Part shown: positions 12,401-26,000 of the stretch, piece by piece
How positions within the stretch are numbered: the stretch's first letter is position 1
Layout of the letters: each line of letters begins with the position of its first letter
Origin: Cynocephalus volans
Lineage: Eukaryota; Chordata; Mammalia; Dermoptera; Cynocephalidae
DNA: 64,000 bases
Direction: 5' to 3'
Assembly (NCBI RefSeq): GCF_027409185.1
Contig: NC_084474.1
Location: 23,837,382 to 23,901,381 of the forward strand
Program-made: the position numbers and the translations under genes
Notes under the pieces: model-generated
Told to the model about the DNA's origin: nothing
Seen by the model: only the letters and a program-made list of their open reading frames with translations
Databases searched by the model: none

Positions 12401-13987
12401 AGTCATTTTTATCCTATCTTCTTCTCTGTCTCTTACTGACTCTTGGCTAATGTGGTAGAAATATCCCTCTCCTTGAGTCTGGCTCAATATCCTCCTTCCA
12501 GGCTTTTATAGCAGAATAAATTAGCATTCAATTGCACATCCATAGTAATTTCTCTTTTTGAAATAAAATTACATTATCCTTTGACATTTTAAAAGATAAT
12601 AATAGTAACCAGCACTTAAATTCTACCTTACAGTTTTAAGAAGATTTTTGCGTAATATTACCTCATTTGATCCTTTAACAGTTCTGTGAGGGATGGAGGC
12701 CCTAAGTCAGTACGGTCTAATCATACAGAGAACTCAGAGAGGTGAAGGGACTTGTCTGAAGACACAGAGTAAGTTGCAGAGGAAGGACCAATGGTGTGCT
12801 AGTAAACCAGCTCTCTGGAATTTAAGAATAAAAAAATAAGCCCTGATTTGTAGTGTTTGCCAATTTTTGTGTTATAAATATTCCCACCATGGCCAATGAT
12901 GTCACCCATTCAGGAGCTGGGGAGAGATGCATACAGTTGGCTCTTGGGGACCAGCAGGAGCCAGCTTCTGCACTCCACTGAAAATTCCAGGTTTCTGACT
13001 CCAAATCTCTTTACACTGCTCCTTGCTGCCTCCCTACATGAGAATGAATCTTATCTCATTTTTTAAAAAATTTGTTTTTACCTCATTTTTTCAATGGTGA
13101 TTTATTATCCTAAAGTTTTTTTTTTTTTTAAATGGTGCCCATACCTTTAGCCTCCATTGAAAATCCTATGTTTTAGGTATTGCTTCACGAGCCATCAAAC
13201 CCACACTGGGACTGATCGATCCTCTGCACACCCTCTACCTTCCAGACCGGGTGGTCGCCAACAGTGGCTTTGATGTGCTTTGGTAGGTACCAGTGCCCCT
13301 AGAGGCACTTTTTCAGTACTGGGCCTTTTGCTCAAAGCACTTGATAAGCATTCATTGATTAGTATTCCACAACACCGCTAGCTTTGGCTGTCATTATCCC
13401 CTTTTCTAGGTGAAAACATTGAAACTGTAAAGGTTGGTGACTGGGTGAGGTCTGGTGTCAGCCATGAACCTGCTGTTCAGGAAGGGGCCACCCCAGCCAT
13501 GTTCACCATATCCCAAACTACCCTGGTTCATTCATTCACATATGCACATTTTTTCACATTTTAACATCTCTGAATCAGGATATATCTTAAAATCACAGCA
13601 TGGCAGTCTGTTTTTTCTCCTCAGTGGTACATTTTTTAAAATGGTATATCTTATAATGCATAGCATCTTAAATTTGATGAAATCTGGTCATTCTGTTGAT
13701 CACCCACACCATACAGTTCTCTTCCTGGGTCCCCTAGCTCAGCAAGTAGCAGGACTCAATATGAACTTCTCCCTTCTCTCATGCCCACACCCAGCCAGCA
13801 GATCCTATCTCTTGTCCTGCTTGAATCTGTCTTATATCTGCTCCCTCTTCTCGAATGTTTGTTGCTCCTGCCTTGGTTCAGTCCTGCTCCATCTCTCACC
13901 TGGACTGTCGCAGTAGTCTCCCGATTGGCCTCACTGTCCGTTGCCCTTCCATCTGCCCTCCATGCTGGCCTTAACGAGCACACAAGT

Positions 13988-14062
<75 letters not shown>

Positions 14063-17000
14063 TCTACCTTAGAGTCTCTCAGTGGCTTCCCATGACTGCT
14101 GTCCAAAGGCCAAACTCCTCAGCCTCTGGACTGTGCCCAGTGCTCAGCTCTTTATCTGCTTGGAGAACTCGTCTTTCAATTCCATGCTCCTCGATGGAGC
14201 CCTTGCTGACCCTCCCTTTCCCTCTCTTCAGTACAGCTGCCCCACTCAGCCTTTGTCTTCCCCACTGCGTGGCCTCTAGACTGCTTCTGAGACAGCCTCT
14301 TCCATGCCCATCTCCCCACTGCATTGTGACCTTGATGAGGACAGGGCCATCTTACTCACTTCTCTATTCCTGCCTCTTGGCACAGTGACTGTCATATCAT
14401 AGGCACTAAATGCATCCCGGGTGAGTGAAGCTCACACAAGCAGGAGGTGACATAGTTAGGATTCACGTCCAGATCTATCCAAGTCCATGGTCTGCTTTTC
14501 TCAGTTTGTTATTCTGCCTGCCAAGACACTGTAGGAACTTTATTCTGGTCAATAGTGTCAGAACTTTGATGAGCTGTCTCCTAATAACTTGTAAGTAAGG
14601 GAAATAAGATTATCCTCCCTGTAACTGTAAACTGCATGAGAAATATATCAAGGCCCTTTTGCAGTCACCTTTAAGTGAATGATTCACAGGCCCACAGACT
14701 TTACTGTCAGTCATGGGGATGTGGGCTCTGAAGGAGCGAGAGTGCTGGTAGCTGCTCTTCCAAGTACTGTCCGAGGGAGAAAACTACTGGCCGAGGAATC
14801 TGCCCCTAAGGCCTAGTGGCCTGTTCTGAAGATGGACACAGCTGTGTATTAAACCTTAGAGGTAATTCCCCTTGTTAGGACTTAATGGGCCTTCTGATCA
14901 TAAACTGGCCATCATCGTGAAGACTCAGGTTCTGTCCCCCTCGGCAGTTATGTTTCTCATTGTAAATCAATAATCTGACTTCCAGGTATTACACCTAGTT
15001 TCTGTGAGCTCAGCTCAGTGAGTGAAACCCCCTGTGAGAAACAGACCTGCTCCTGAATTCAGAATCTACATGTGCTGCAAGACAGAGGTCAGACTCTGGA
15101 CCGCAGTGGACTCACCATACTCTGTCCTCCCCATGTCCTCCCACCTCATGCTCGCATTGCCCACACATTCCCTATTTAAAATCACAAAGCCATGGCGTCC
15201 GTCTACCAACTAATTTTCAAAAATTTTTCTAATTCTTTGTTCAAAACATCGTTATCTGTTTTTCACAAGTAGAAGAGAGTAAATCCTCCATTCTAAGACT
15301 GAAAACTATAATCCTTACAGAACACAGTTCATGTTACATTGTGTCCCCACGTATCACAGACCCGGATGGTTGTGCCTGTTCTCTTCTCTGCAGTTAATGA
15401 GCTAGAATCCAGGCAGGCCAGCAGGTGGAGGCAGCTCTGAAGCTTAGGTCTTGAAATAGCCAACCATAAATTGGGGGCACATAGGAAAACGGAATCCGAT
15501 TTTTTTTCAGGCCAAGAATTAATAGCAATAGTGAATAATACATTTTACAATGTGCCAGCCACTATTCTAAGTACTTTTACATGTGTCAACTCATTTAATT
15601 TTCACAGCTGAACCATGAAGCAGTACTTTTATTTATCCCTGTCTTTGAGTCCCAGGAAGGGTCATGCCTCACCCAGATCCTCAGTGGGAAGGTCTGGTGC
15701 CAGGATTTGCACCTGGGCAGCTGAACCCAAAGCCTGTGTTCTCACCCACTACACCATACTTTTAATAGGAGTCTACTGTAACTATGGCCCTCTTTTGGTA
15801 ATATGGTATTTTATCAATTTGAAGTATAAAATGGTAAATTTATTCTACAAGGAAGTCATTTTTTAGATACAGTGCTTTTTTTTCATGGCTCTGGTGTTTA
15901 ATAATTTAGTGTCATAAAGATGTATTTACACTGGAAAAGGGCCTTATGTAATCTTAAGCATACTGGTCAGAAACACTGTAGTGCTGTTAACTTAAACTTG
16001 ACTGTGTTCATTTCTATAGTAAGCAACAACTACCATAGACAAGAGGCTGACTAGTGTAATGTAATGTGGTCACCAGCGCTAATAGCATGTCCGCAGTTTG
16101 TGATCTGGATGGAGGAGAGGAGGAAGACAGCTCTTTCAGTCTGTATATTTTCAATATTTCTTGTTAGCCATGCCCTGGAGTCATACACTGCCCTTCCCTA
16201 CCACATGCGGAGCCCCTGCCCTTCGAATCCCATCGCTCGGCCGGCGTACCAGGGCAGCAACCCCATCAGCGACATCTGGGCAGTCCATGCGCTGAGGATT
16301 GTTGCTAAATATCTGAAGAGGTATGTCACCCCGAAGGGGATAGAAACAGAAAAGAAAAGCCACATTCTTCCTTCACATGAAACATGGCATGCCCGATCCT
16401 GAAATATGTTGAGCAGGTCTGTTCACCGGAACATCGGTCAGTGGGTAGAGAGAAGCACCAGACACCAGCAGTCTCTGCAGGGACCCATCAGATGAGCAGA
16501 TGAAAACTGGATCCTTCAGCTGAGGAGGCAAAATCTGCCAGGGGACAAAATAGGAGCCCCTAGTTTATGAAGGAGGCAGATAGAAGAAATAGAGGTTTGC
16601 TCATCAAAGCCTCAAAACCAAAGCTAAGGATGAGGGGAATGCCCTGTGAGATTTGGCTAGCCAGGGCGGGAATCGGAACCACGCAGGCAGATATGGGCTG
16701 TGCCCAAGCAGACCCTGCCCAGAGGCACGTGGGATCCCCCCTGGAGCAAAATAACATGAACTGAATTTAAAAAATAAACGTGTAGAGCTTGCTGTCCCAG
16801 GAGATGTAAAAGGCAGAAAATGTAAAAGGATTCCTTCAAGGTTTTGAGAAATTTGAATATAAATGCATACATACACGCATTCCTAGCCATAGGCTATGAG
16901 AGAGCACAGGTATCCATAGAGATGAAAGCCGATACCTGAGACACTGAGACACAGGCAAAGTGAGACTTGCTTTTTTATTTCTGCATAAAGGCCACAGCAG

Positions 17001-20000
17001 GTTAGGCCTAGACACCAACATGGTAGAGCCAGAAGCTGCACTGGAGAGGGGGCCTTGGAATTGCATTTTGTACTGGAGCAGAGGGTGGGGACCCAGAACT
17101 GTTTCAGGCTCGTGGGAGACCCCCAGCGAAGCACAGCAGCATTTGACACAGATAATAGGAGCCAGTTGGTTTGCTAGGGACTGACACTTGGCAGAGCCAC
17201 AGTGGCAGGAGAGGGAGTGAGATGGCCAGAGGATGGGCTGAAAGCCCTGTCATCTGCTACATCACCTTGTTTCTCAGGGAGGAAGGCCCTACCACTGACT
17301 TCTGGAAAGGACACACAAACACATACCCATTCCAGATAAAAGGAGAAATAAGGCCAAGGCGCTTTTGTTTCATAACAGGAACCCTTACTCAAGGCAAAAT
17401 CATGAAAACCCAAGTGAAAGTGGGTTCGCTGGGCAGTCTTCAGGGGCCTCACCAGGGCAGGATTTCCAGGCAGGGTGTGCAGGAAGGCTGAGCCCGATCT
17501 CGAAGGGCCTTCGAGAATGTGCTTTTGTGAACTGGCAGTAGGGACACACGGAGCAAGCCAAGGCTCATCCTACATTAACATCCCATTTCCACAATAATAT
17601 TAGAATAGGTGTACAGTTTCCACCTATTCTATTCTCAAAAGAGAATGGGTCTGATTTGGGTCAGTGTCACAGAGAGAAAGATGGCTGGCCAGGCTGGGTC
17701 TGGTGTGCAGGTAGCCCCAGGCGACCGGGCTGCCTTCAGCCGCCAGTCTGGTGCATTCTGAGAACGTTTACTCTATTTGCAGTCACAGCTGCCGGTAGCG
17801 TCATTGACAAGTGAGGAAGAAGAATGCAGTCTCAGGGCACTTTCCTAGAACAGCTCTACTGGTAGGAGTCGGTGCTTTGTGTCCCACCACACTTTTACAT
17901 CACATGAGCAGCCTGACGGTTTGTTTATTATGCCTTTGCTGAAATCATTGATGAGAAAATATGTTTCCCTTCGGTTTCCATTTAGAAGACAAGGCGTCAC
18001 TTGAATAACTTGCCTAATTTTTCTTCCTACCAAGTAGCACTTCTTTTTTTTTCCAGATCTTTCTCTAAGGTGGTTCTTTATTCAGCAGGAAGTGCCAATG
18101 TTGATGTGTTATTGTTAGGTATTTATATCATTCCCAGGGCTGTCAGAAATCCTGATGATGTTGAAGCAAGGTCTCAGATGCACTTGGCAAGTGCTTTTGC
18201 TGGCATTGGCTTTGGAAATGCTGGTGTTCATCTGTGGTGAGTGAATTTGAGATTTTATTTCTTTACCCAAGCTATTGCTTTTAAATTTTAAAATGTTTAT
18301 AATTCAGGACAGGTGGTAAAATTTAAACATGCTATAGAAGGAAGAAATTTAACTTAAGGTTCCTAAATATTTTCTTAATTTGAATGTAATTTATTGGGTT
18401 ATGGACTTTTTATAACAGCTTTTTAAGACACAATTCACACACTATACAATTTACCTACTTAAAATGTGCAATTCAGTGGTTTTAGTATACTTGAATACAC
18501 AAAGTTATGCAGCCATCACCACTATCAATTTAGAACATTTTAGCTCCCAAAAAGAAATCCCATACTTCTTAGTTATCCCCCACTAGTCTCCCTACCTCCT
18601 CCAGTACTAAGCAACTACTAATTTACTTTCTGGCTCTATAGATTTCCCCATTCTGGACATTTCATATAAATAGAATTATAGAATGTGTGGTCTTTTGTGT
18701 CTGGCTTGTTTTACTTAGCATAATGTATCCAAGGTTTATACATGTATCAGTACTTTATTCTTTTTTATTGACAAATAACATCCCATTGTATGGATATACC
18801 ACATTTTACTTAATAATTCATCAGTTGGTGAACTTTTGGGCTATTATGAATAATGTTGCTATGAACATTAATGTACAAGTTTTTGTGTGACATGTTTTCA
18901 TTTCTCTTATTATATACATAAGAGTGGAATTGCTGGGTCATATGGTAATTCTGTGTTTAAATTTTGAGAAACTAGGGCTGGCCTGTGGCTCATTTGGGAG
19001 AGTGTGGTGCTGATAACACCAAGGCCACAGGTTCAGATACCTATATAGGGATGGCCGGTTAGCTCACATGGGAGAGCGTGGTGCTAACAACACCAATCAA
19101 GGGTTAGGATCCCCTTACCGGTCATCTTTTAAAAAAATTTTAAAAATAAATAAATTTTGAGAAACTGCCAAACTATTTTCCACAACATCTGCACCATTTT
19201 AAATTCCCACCAGGAGTGAATGACAGTTCTGATTTCTCCACCTCCTCACTATGTGTTGTGGATTTTTAAAACCTTGAATGCAGGATTTTTTCCCCCAATG
19301 TCTCACAAAAAGAGAGAGATCATAATCTTTGACAATAGCCCAGAACTAATCTTTTTGATTGGAACTTTATTGGTATGTTGCTTTAAAATTGAAAACCAGT
19401 GAGTGTTGAAAATCGAGAATGGATCTTTGCTACAGCAGGTGCAATGGAATGGTCATCCTCAAACTCTGCTGCTGCTAGGAGCTAAATTGGTAACACCTTT
19501 CCAAATAGCACATGAGCAAAATGTACCCAGAGCCTGAAAAATATGTATACCTGTTGCCCACTGATTCACTTCTACAATTCTAGCCTAAAGAAATACTCAT
19601 GATATGATCAAAGAATTTGCTTATAAGGATTTTCACCTAAGTGTTATTTATAATTGAAAAATTTAAAAGCAATCTAAATGCCCAACAGTTTGGGAATGGT
19701 TAACTGAAGTACAGTACTTAAATAAAATAACACCATTAAAAATAATGATTTAGAACAGAAAATTAAATGGGAAAATGTTTACAAAGAATATTAAGTAACA
19801 AAAGCAATGTATAAAGCAATATGTACAATATGATCATAAATTAAATATATGCATAAAATGACTAGAAGGAAATAGGATTATGGATTTTTATTGTCCAGAA
19901 AGAACAAAGACAATGGTTTTAAAAAAAAAGCAATCGGCCTAAACTATTGAATATCATTATAAAGTTACCTTCGAAAGCTACATGAACCCTTTCACATCAT

Positions 20001-23000
20001 GAAAGCACAGTAGGCAATAATTTTCTGAATACTATGGAGCCCAATAGAGGTAAAGCACATTCCAAACTACCCAACAACACAGAGAACAAATAGCTTCCAA
20101 TCTGCATCATGAAGGATGGGCTGGGAGCACCTTTCTTGTGATAAATATTTATACAGTTCACCAAAATCCTTCCTTCCATGAAATGTAAATCTTTTGCTGA
20201 ATAAGCACAAAGTCATCCAATAATCCACATCAAAAGACTACAGATCATTTTACTCATGTAAGGCATTTCATTTTAAATATATTAATTGTAAATATAGTAA
20301 CATAATGTTTATCTTTTGAATCATCTAAACTATAATATTTTCCTATTTGTTCACCAAGAATCAAAAGGATATAAAGAATTTTTTAGTAAAAACAAAAATC
20401 ATGATGCCTTTTCTTGATAACTAAACCTAAATAAATCCTTAAGGTAGAATTCAGGTGAGAGAAATCAGTCAAACTAGAATGACTAACGTAGCCTTTAGGC
20501 TAGAATAATCATTTATTTTTCAACTTTATTAGTATGTAACATTTGAAAGGATCTATCAGTTCTTGGTGGAACAGATCAGTGGAGGATCAAGTTTGCATGT
20601 CGTCGAATGCAGCACTTCTTGCTTGTAAAACTCCCACCAATATCGTCAGCTTGCACATGAGCACGCTACCAAGAAGGTGCCAGGGCAAAATGGAAAACGC
20701 ATGCCCAGAGCTTATTACAGAAACTTCAGTGTGAATTCTCGATTCTTCAAAATCATAAGGTTAACCATTGTGTTTGCGGAGCTACCTCTGGATAATATTT
20801 TTTAATGGCATACAATTCTATGAGCATTGGAATTTGAACATTGCAGAGGTTTCGTTAACAACTACGCTAAACATCTAGTGTGTCATAATATATCCTTATA
20901 TCCAAGAAAACAGAGCGTGTAATTGTGTGAGGTGGCGATACTGTCCAGAGACTGTGAAGTTATCTTTGTATTGTTGACTTGCGTTCCAGTATCTGCTTGT
21001 CAACATAAGGATCTTTTTTTCTTTTCTAGCCATGGAATGTCATACCCAGTTTCAGGCTTGGTGAAGACATATAAAGCAAAGGCTTACAATGTGGATCACC
21101 CGCTGGTGGTAAAATAATTAATAATAAGTTTTTAAAATTAAATCATATGTTTCTTGCAATTTCCACAAAGACTTGTATAATTGTCAATTCTTGACTGCTC
21201 AGAGTACAGGGTAAAAGTAATGTAGTATCTAGATTATGCAGGGGGAAGAAGAACTTTGCCTTAGATCACCACGTTTCTTTTCTCCCCAGCCCCATGGCCT
21301 CTCTGTGGTGCTCACATCCCCAGCAGTGTTCACTTTCACAGCCCAGATGTTTCCGGAGCGGCACCTGGAGACGGCAGAAATATTGGGTATGGACCATTCC
21401 CCAAAAATCGGGGACTCACAGATGGGGCATTTCCTAGGGTTGCTTCTGAAGATAAGCCTAAAGAATAATACCCCAAAATGTTGCTTTCTCATAGCATAAT
21501 AATAAGATGTCAGTGACTTACCCAACGTCTTATCTAGCACTAAAATAATGTAATTTTATGCATCTAAGAGTCTTTTCACAATGAAATGGAACCAAATATT
21601 GAGATTCTGTTGTTTGTAGTAATACTATTTCCTCTATTTTCATCCCCAAGGAAAGTATAACTCTTTATATACTATTAATGTTATAAATGGCTTTAGCTAA
21701 GTTTAATTAATAATAAAATAAATCTAAATCAGGAAGCAACAGTAAATTCCCAATTATAGAAAATCTAAACAACTAGAAACTTTATAAAAAGATCCTAAAA
21801 GTGGAATCTGTTTGCCATACTGTAGAATATAACATCTATAATAAGATATCCACAGTGTGTTTTGAATCTTACCAGAAATAAAATTATATTCAGGATAGCT
21901 ATAGCAGAAAGTAAAATTGAGTATTTTTCTGAAATGAAAACTCTTTTAAGTAGACTTGAATATTTGATTAACTTACAAAACATCTCATTCCCCTAGTGTT
22001 TAGAGTAGGAAGGAAATGGCTAAAAAGAATACTTTATTATGCTCTTCTAGCAACAGCCGTTGGAGAGATTCTTTCCAAGGAGGCAGGATCCACCACAGCC
22101 ACCCTTCTGCGTGTGCAGCTTCACCCCCACTTCCCCTCACACTTGCCCGTTTGTGTGCCCAGGAGTTCCAGGTGCTGTGCTGCGAATGTTAATGCCAGCA
22201 GCCCAGGGCAGAGAAGTGCGATTTCCCAGCCAAGGGTGCAGGAAAACGATGCCAGCTTTACCCAGGATCTCTCGTGTCCCTTTTCCCTTTCTGACTGGAG
22301 ATGCTGTTCAGCCATTTGTTGGGACTCAGCTGTCTTTGTAAATATGCGAACGGTGTAAAAAGGGGGAGCCCAGATCATAGGCTAGATTTATGGTAAATGG
22401 GAAAACCTTAGAGAACTTAAAAGTTAGCATTCTAGGCAACCAGCAACAGTTCTGAGAAAGCAGTTCCTCTGTTAGACAAAATCCAAGCTAGTTCCACCAA
22501 TTATTTCTTCTTGCATAGGAAAATTTAATATTATTCCATGCTTAGTCATTACATATTTTGATTCTCTATGTTACCTTAGATATTCTTAGTTTTAGACCAA
22601 TTTATTCTCTTTCATACCACTTCTTTTTTTCTAAAATGCCTCATAGGAAAACCCAGAGGTTTGGATGGTGTGTTCTATGGCAGCAGTCCCAGAAACATAA
22701 AAACCTCATAAACCTCACATCATGTGTCTCCCTCCACCTAATCCATATCTTAGCTGCCACTGATAATACAGACTGGCCTTATTTACCCTCCATCCAGCTG
22801 CTCTCCCAGCTAGCCCTGTATTTGGCTGTATTTATACCTTTTCCTAGATTACTAAAGCAGTTCTCACTGTTGTAGAAGAGAACACTTAAAATCGATTTAA
22901 TAATGTGCTTCAATATGGAGGAGACTGTACATTCTAGTCTCCTTTCGAGTGATACAAGAAAAAGTGGACTTGGATTACAGCGTGAGGCATTTGGATAGAC

Positions 23001-26000
23001 TCTATACGACGTTATGTTCGCTTGTAGAGTGTTCCACTGGAATAGATGGGCATGGGGGTGCTAGGGGTTGTGAAATCAGCTCCCTTCCCCTGGGAAATTT
23101 CACTGCCACCCTGCCTGAGGGCAGAACCGCATGCCTCTTGAAGATTGACATTTCTGTGATTATGTGGATTAATTATGTCAAAATTCTGCTCTAGCAAATC
23201 TCCAACTCTTGGCAACCTTCTCCCCACTTCACCAATACCATTGTAAACATTGCTTTCTGAGAGTCTTCATGCTCCTGGTTCTGTAATATTTATTTAGGGG
23301 AGCCTACCCTGCCCTTTGGCAATGGAGTCCCCCCAAAAAAGTTTTATGGTTGTAGAGACGAAATAATTTCTTCCCTGGTCACATGTCATCCATTTTTTCA
23401 TACTTATTTTGTTCCTTTTCGGTGGTTAGCTTTGGAGTTTTTGTACTTCTGTGTCCCTCTTGTTTCACGAGGCCTATCCCTATGATGTTGCTGTGAGAAA
23501 AGACACTGAACACACGCACCTCTAGATGTCAGCAGACTCCCAACCTGGAAAGTTAGAGACGCGCTTTCTCCTGCAGATGCTTCCTTCCTCGTCGGGACAC
23601 TAGCGTTCTTTCTCTGTCTCCTTTCTGCTCCCCTTTTCTTGGCTCTGTTCCTCTTCCCCACCGCACCCGGCTTGTCCCCTGCAAAGGGAGAGCCGAGCTA
23701 GCTGCCCCAGCCACTTCTGTCGCAGAGGCTCCTGCGTTCGTCGCTCTGGCCTCGCTCATGTCTTGCTTCTTCGGGGCTGCAGCGGGGCCCCGTCTGTCTG
23801 GCGCCCGGTACGTGTTGGGGAGGCGGTGTGGGCGCACGGTACGTGTTCGGTTGATCTTGAGGCTGAGCTGCAGCCTGAGCCTGCTGCTTCTCCTCTCCCC
23901 AGCCAGCGCTTTCTGTCTTCTAGGAGCCGACGTCCGCACTGCCAGGATCCAAGATGCTGGGCCTGTGCTGGCAGACACGCTCCGGAAATTCTTATTCGAC
24001 CTGGACGTGGACGACGGCCTAGCCGCCCTCGGCTACTCCCCGGCCGACATCCCCGCGTTAGTGAAAGGAACGCTGCCCCAGGTAAGCGCGCCCCGCAGTC
24101 CCGCCGCCGAGGAGCCGGAGCTGCCGGGAAGGCCACGTGGGGGCGTGTGGACCGGGTGCAAAGCTGGGAGCGGGTCCCAGGTCTCCCGGACAGCACCCCG
24201 CCCGGGTGGGAAGGGCCACGGCTCCTTCACCTTTCTGTCCTTCCATAAAACGGCAGCTTAGGTGAAGCTTTTATGGCGCAACTGAAAGGATTCTTTATGA
24301 AAATTCAAGGCAAAAACAACTTAATTGATCCTGAGCTATGGAAAAATTTCCCTTTTCCCCAATTCTGCTCTTTTAAGGGTCCTCTGTAAAACTATGTGAA
24401 GCTGTTCCAAAAGGACCACTAATATTATTTTCCATTATAAAGAGTTATAAATTTCTACATCTTTGTTAGGAAATAGGTATGCCTTTAAGACTATTATAAA
24501 ATTGCTTTTTAATGAATTGGGGAGGTTGTATATTTTATACATATCTGTGTCACTTTGGGTCTTAACTGCATTTATTTAAACGTTGCTAAAGAATGTAAAC
24601 TGAGCTGCCACCCTTTCTTCGGGGAATCATAAAAGATGTCAGGTTTCCTCTCCTGAGGTTCTTACGAAGATAGTCGACACCTCATTGGACCTCTCTTGTG
24701 CTAGAGTGTCGGATCCTAATAGGCCAAGATCCGGTTCATTGTAATCCACCATAAAGCAGAGAGCTCAGAGCTGGGAGCACTTGGCTGGTGGACCACGCCA
24801 TGCTCACCATGCCCTGAATGCTCCCTTAGTGCTCTTGGCCAACATGGGAAAAGCAAGGGTCACTTCAATGCTATGAGGATATGAGGATAAGGCTCTTCTG
24901 CCCAAAGTTAAAGCATTCATGGATCTCTCCTTGACATTGGAACAGAGTTAACAGCTGGAATATCCATGCTCACAGCCTCCTGCTTACCACACGTAGCAGT
25001 GGGGTGCTTGAACCTCACTAAACTCCAGGTAAGTAATGGCCTCAAACTAGATTCTTCTTTCCCGCTTGGTCAGTGCTTAGAATGTTGATGACCTCACCAC
25101 TCACTAAGGGAATATTTATAGAGATCAGGTTCACAGACTCATGTCCACAGCAGCCAGGTAGGTAAGAGCCAACAAAGTAATTTAAGGCAGTAAGGAGTGG
25201 TGGGGACCTCGGTGAAATGGAAAGCACATGGCCCAGCTCACTGGGTGAGCAGCTGTTCAGCTATAATTTATCATCAAGCAGAAATTCAGGTCTCTGTGTT
25301 GGCAGAACCTCCAACTTTCAAGAAAAATCAGCAATCTGGATGTTTGTGTTGAATTCCCTGGTTTCTTACTGTACAAATGAAAAATGATCCATGAGCCTCC
25401 AGTTTCCCTGATTTAGATTCAGACCCAGTGGATTCTATTGCATCTAGAAACATAAATGAAAGAGAAACAGGATTCTCAAAGTGTAGCAGAGCCCTAGGGC
25501 TAACAAACTCTTAATTCTAACCCATAAGTCAAAGGGACTAAATAGCCAAAGAATATGACTACGTAAGGTCCTCACAGTTATTTATTCGAACACTCTAGAC
25601 TGTAAGTTCCATGAGGGCAGGAATCTGCCTGCTGCTCATCCGTCCTCTATTGCACTTAGCACAAGCTAGTAAATATGTTAAATGAGTACATACCTGCAGC
25701 CCTCTCTTTCTAAATCCTCTGTCCAGGTTAACTTGATGGTTAACTTTTTGAGAAGTTTCCTTACTGACTAGGTCTCCACCAAAGACAGGGGAGCCATGAA
25801 AGCTTGTCCAAGGACACCGTAGACTGAATGGCCACCATGATTTCAATGTAGCTTCAGGCTTTTTTAGCATGGTCCCAGTGACACTGTCCATTCTGCAAGG
25901 GACCCTCTGAAAAATTCTACTTGTTTAGCCCAGGAAAATGTTCAGGAATATGATTTATCTACCTCCAAGAATGGTATCCATGATTTTCAGATGAAACTGT

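Noticed and set aside
13756-14106. Frames with runs of His-Thr or Val-Cys
   Set aside because: They are translations of the CA microsatellite.
23553-24261. Frames of 141-167 codons around ADHFE1 exon 13
   Set aside because: They are shadows of the CpG-rich block or readings through exon 13 into its introns.
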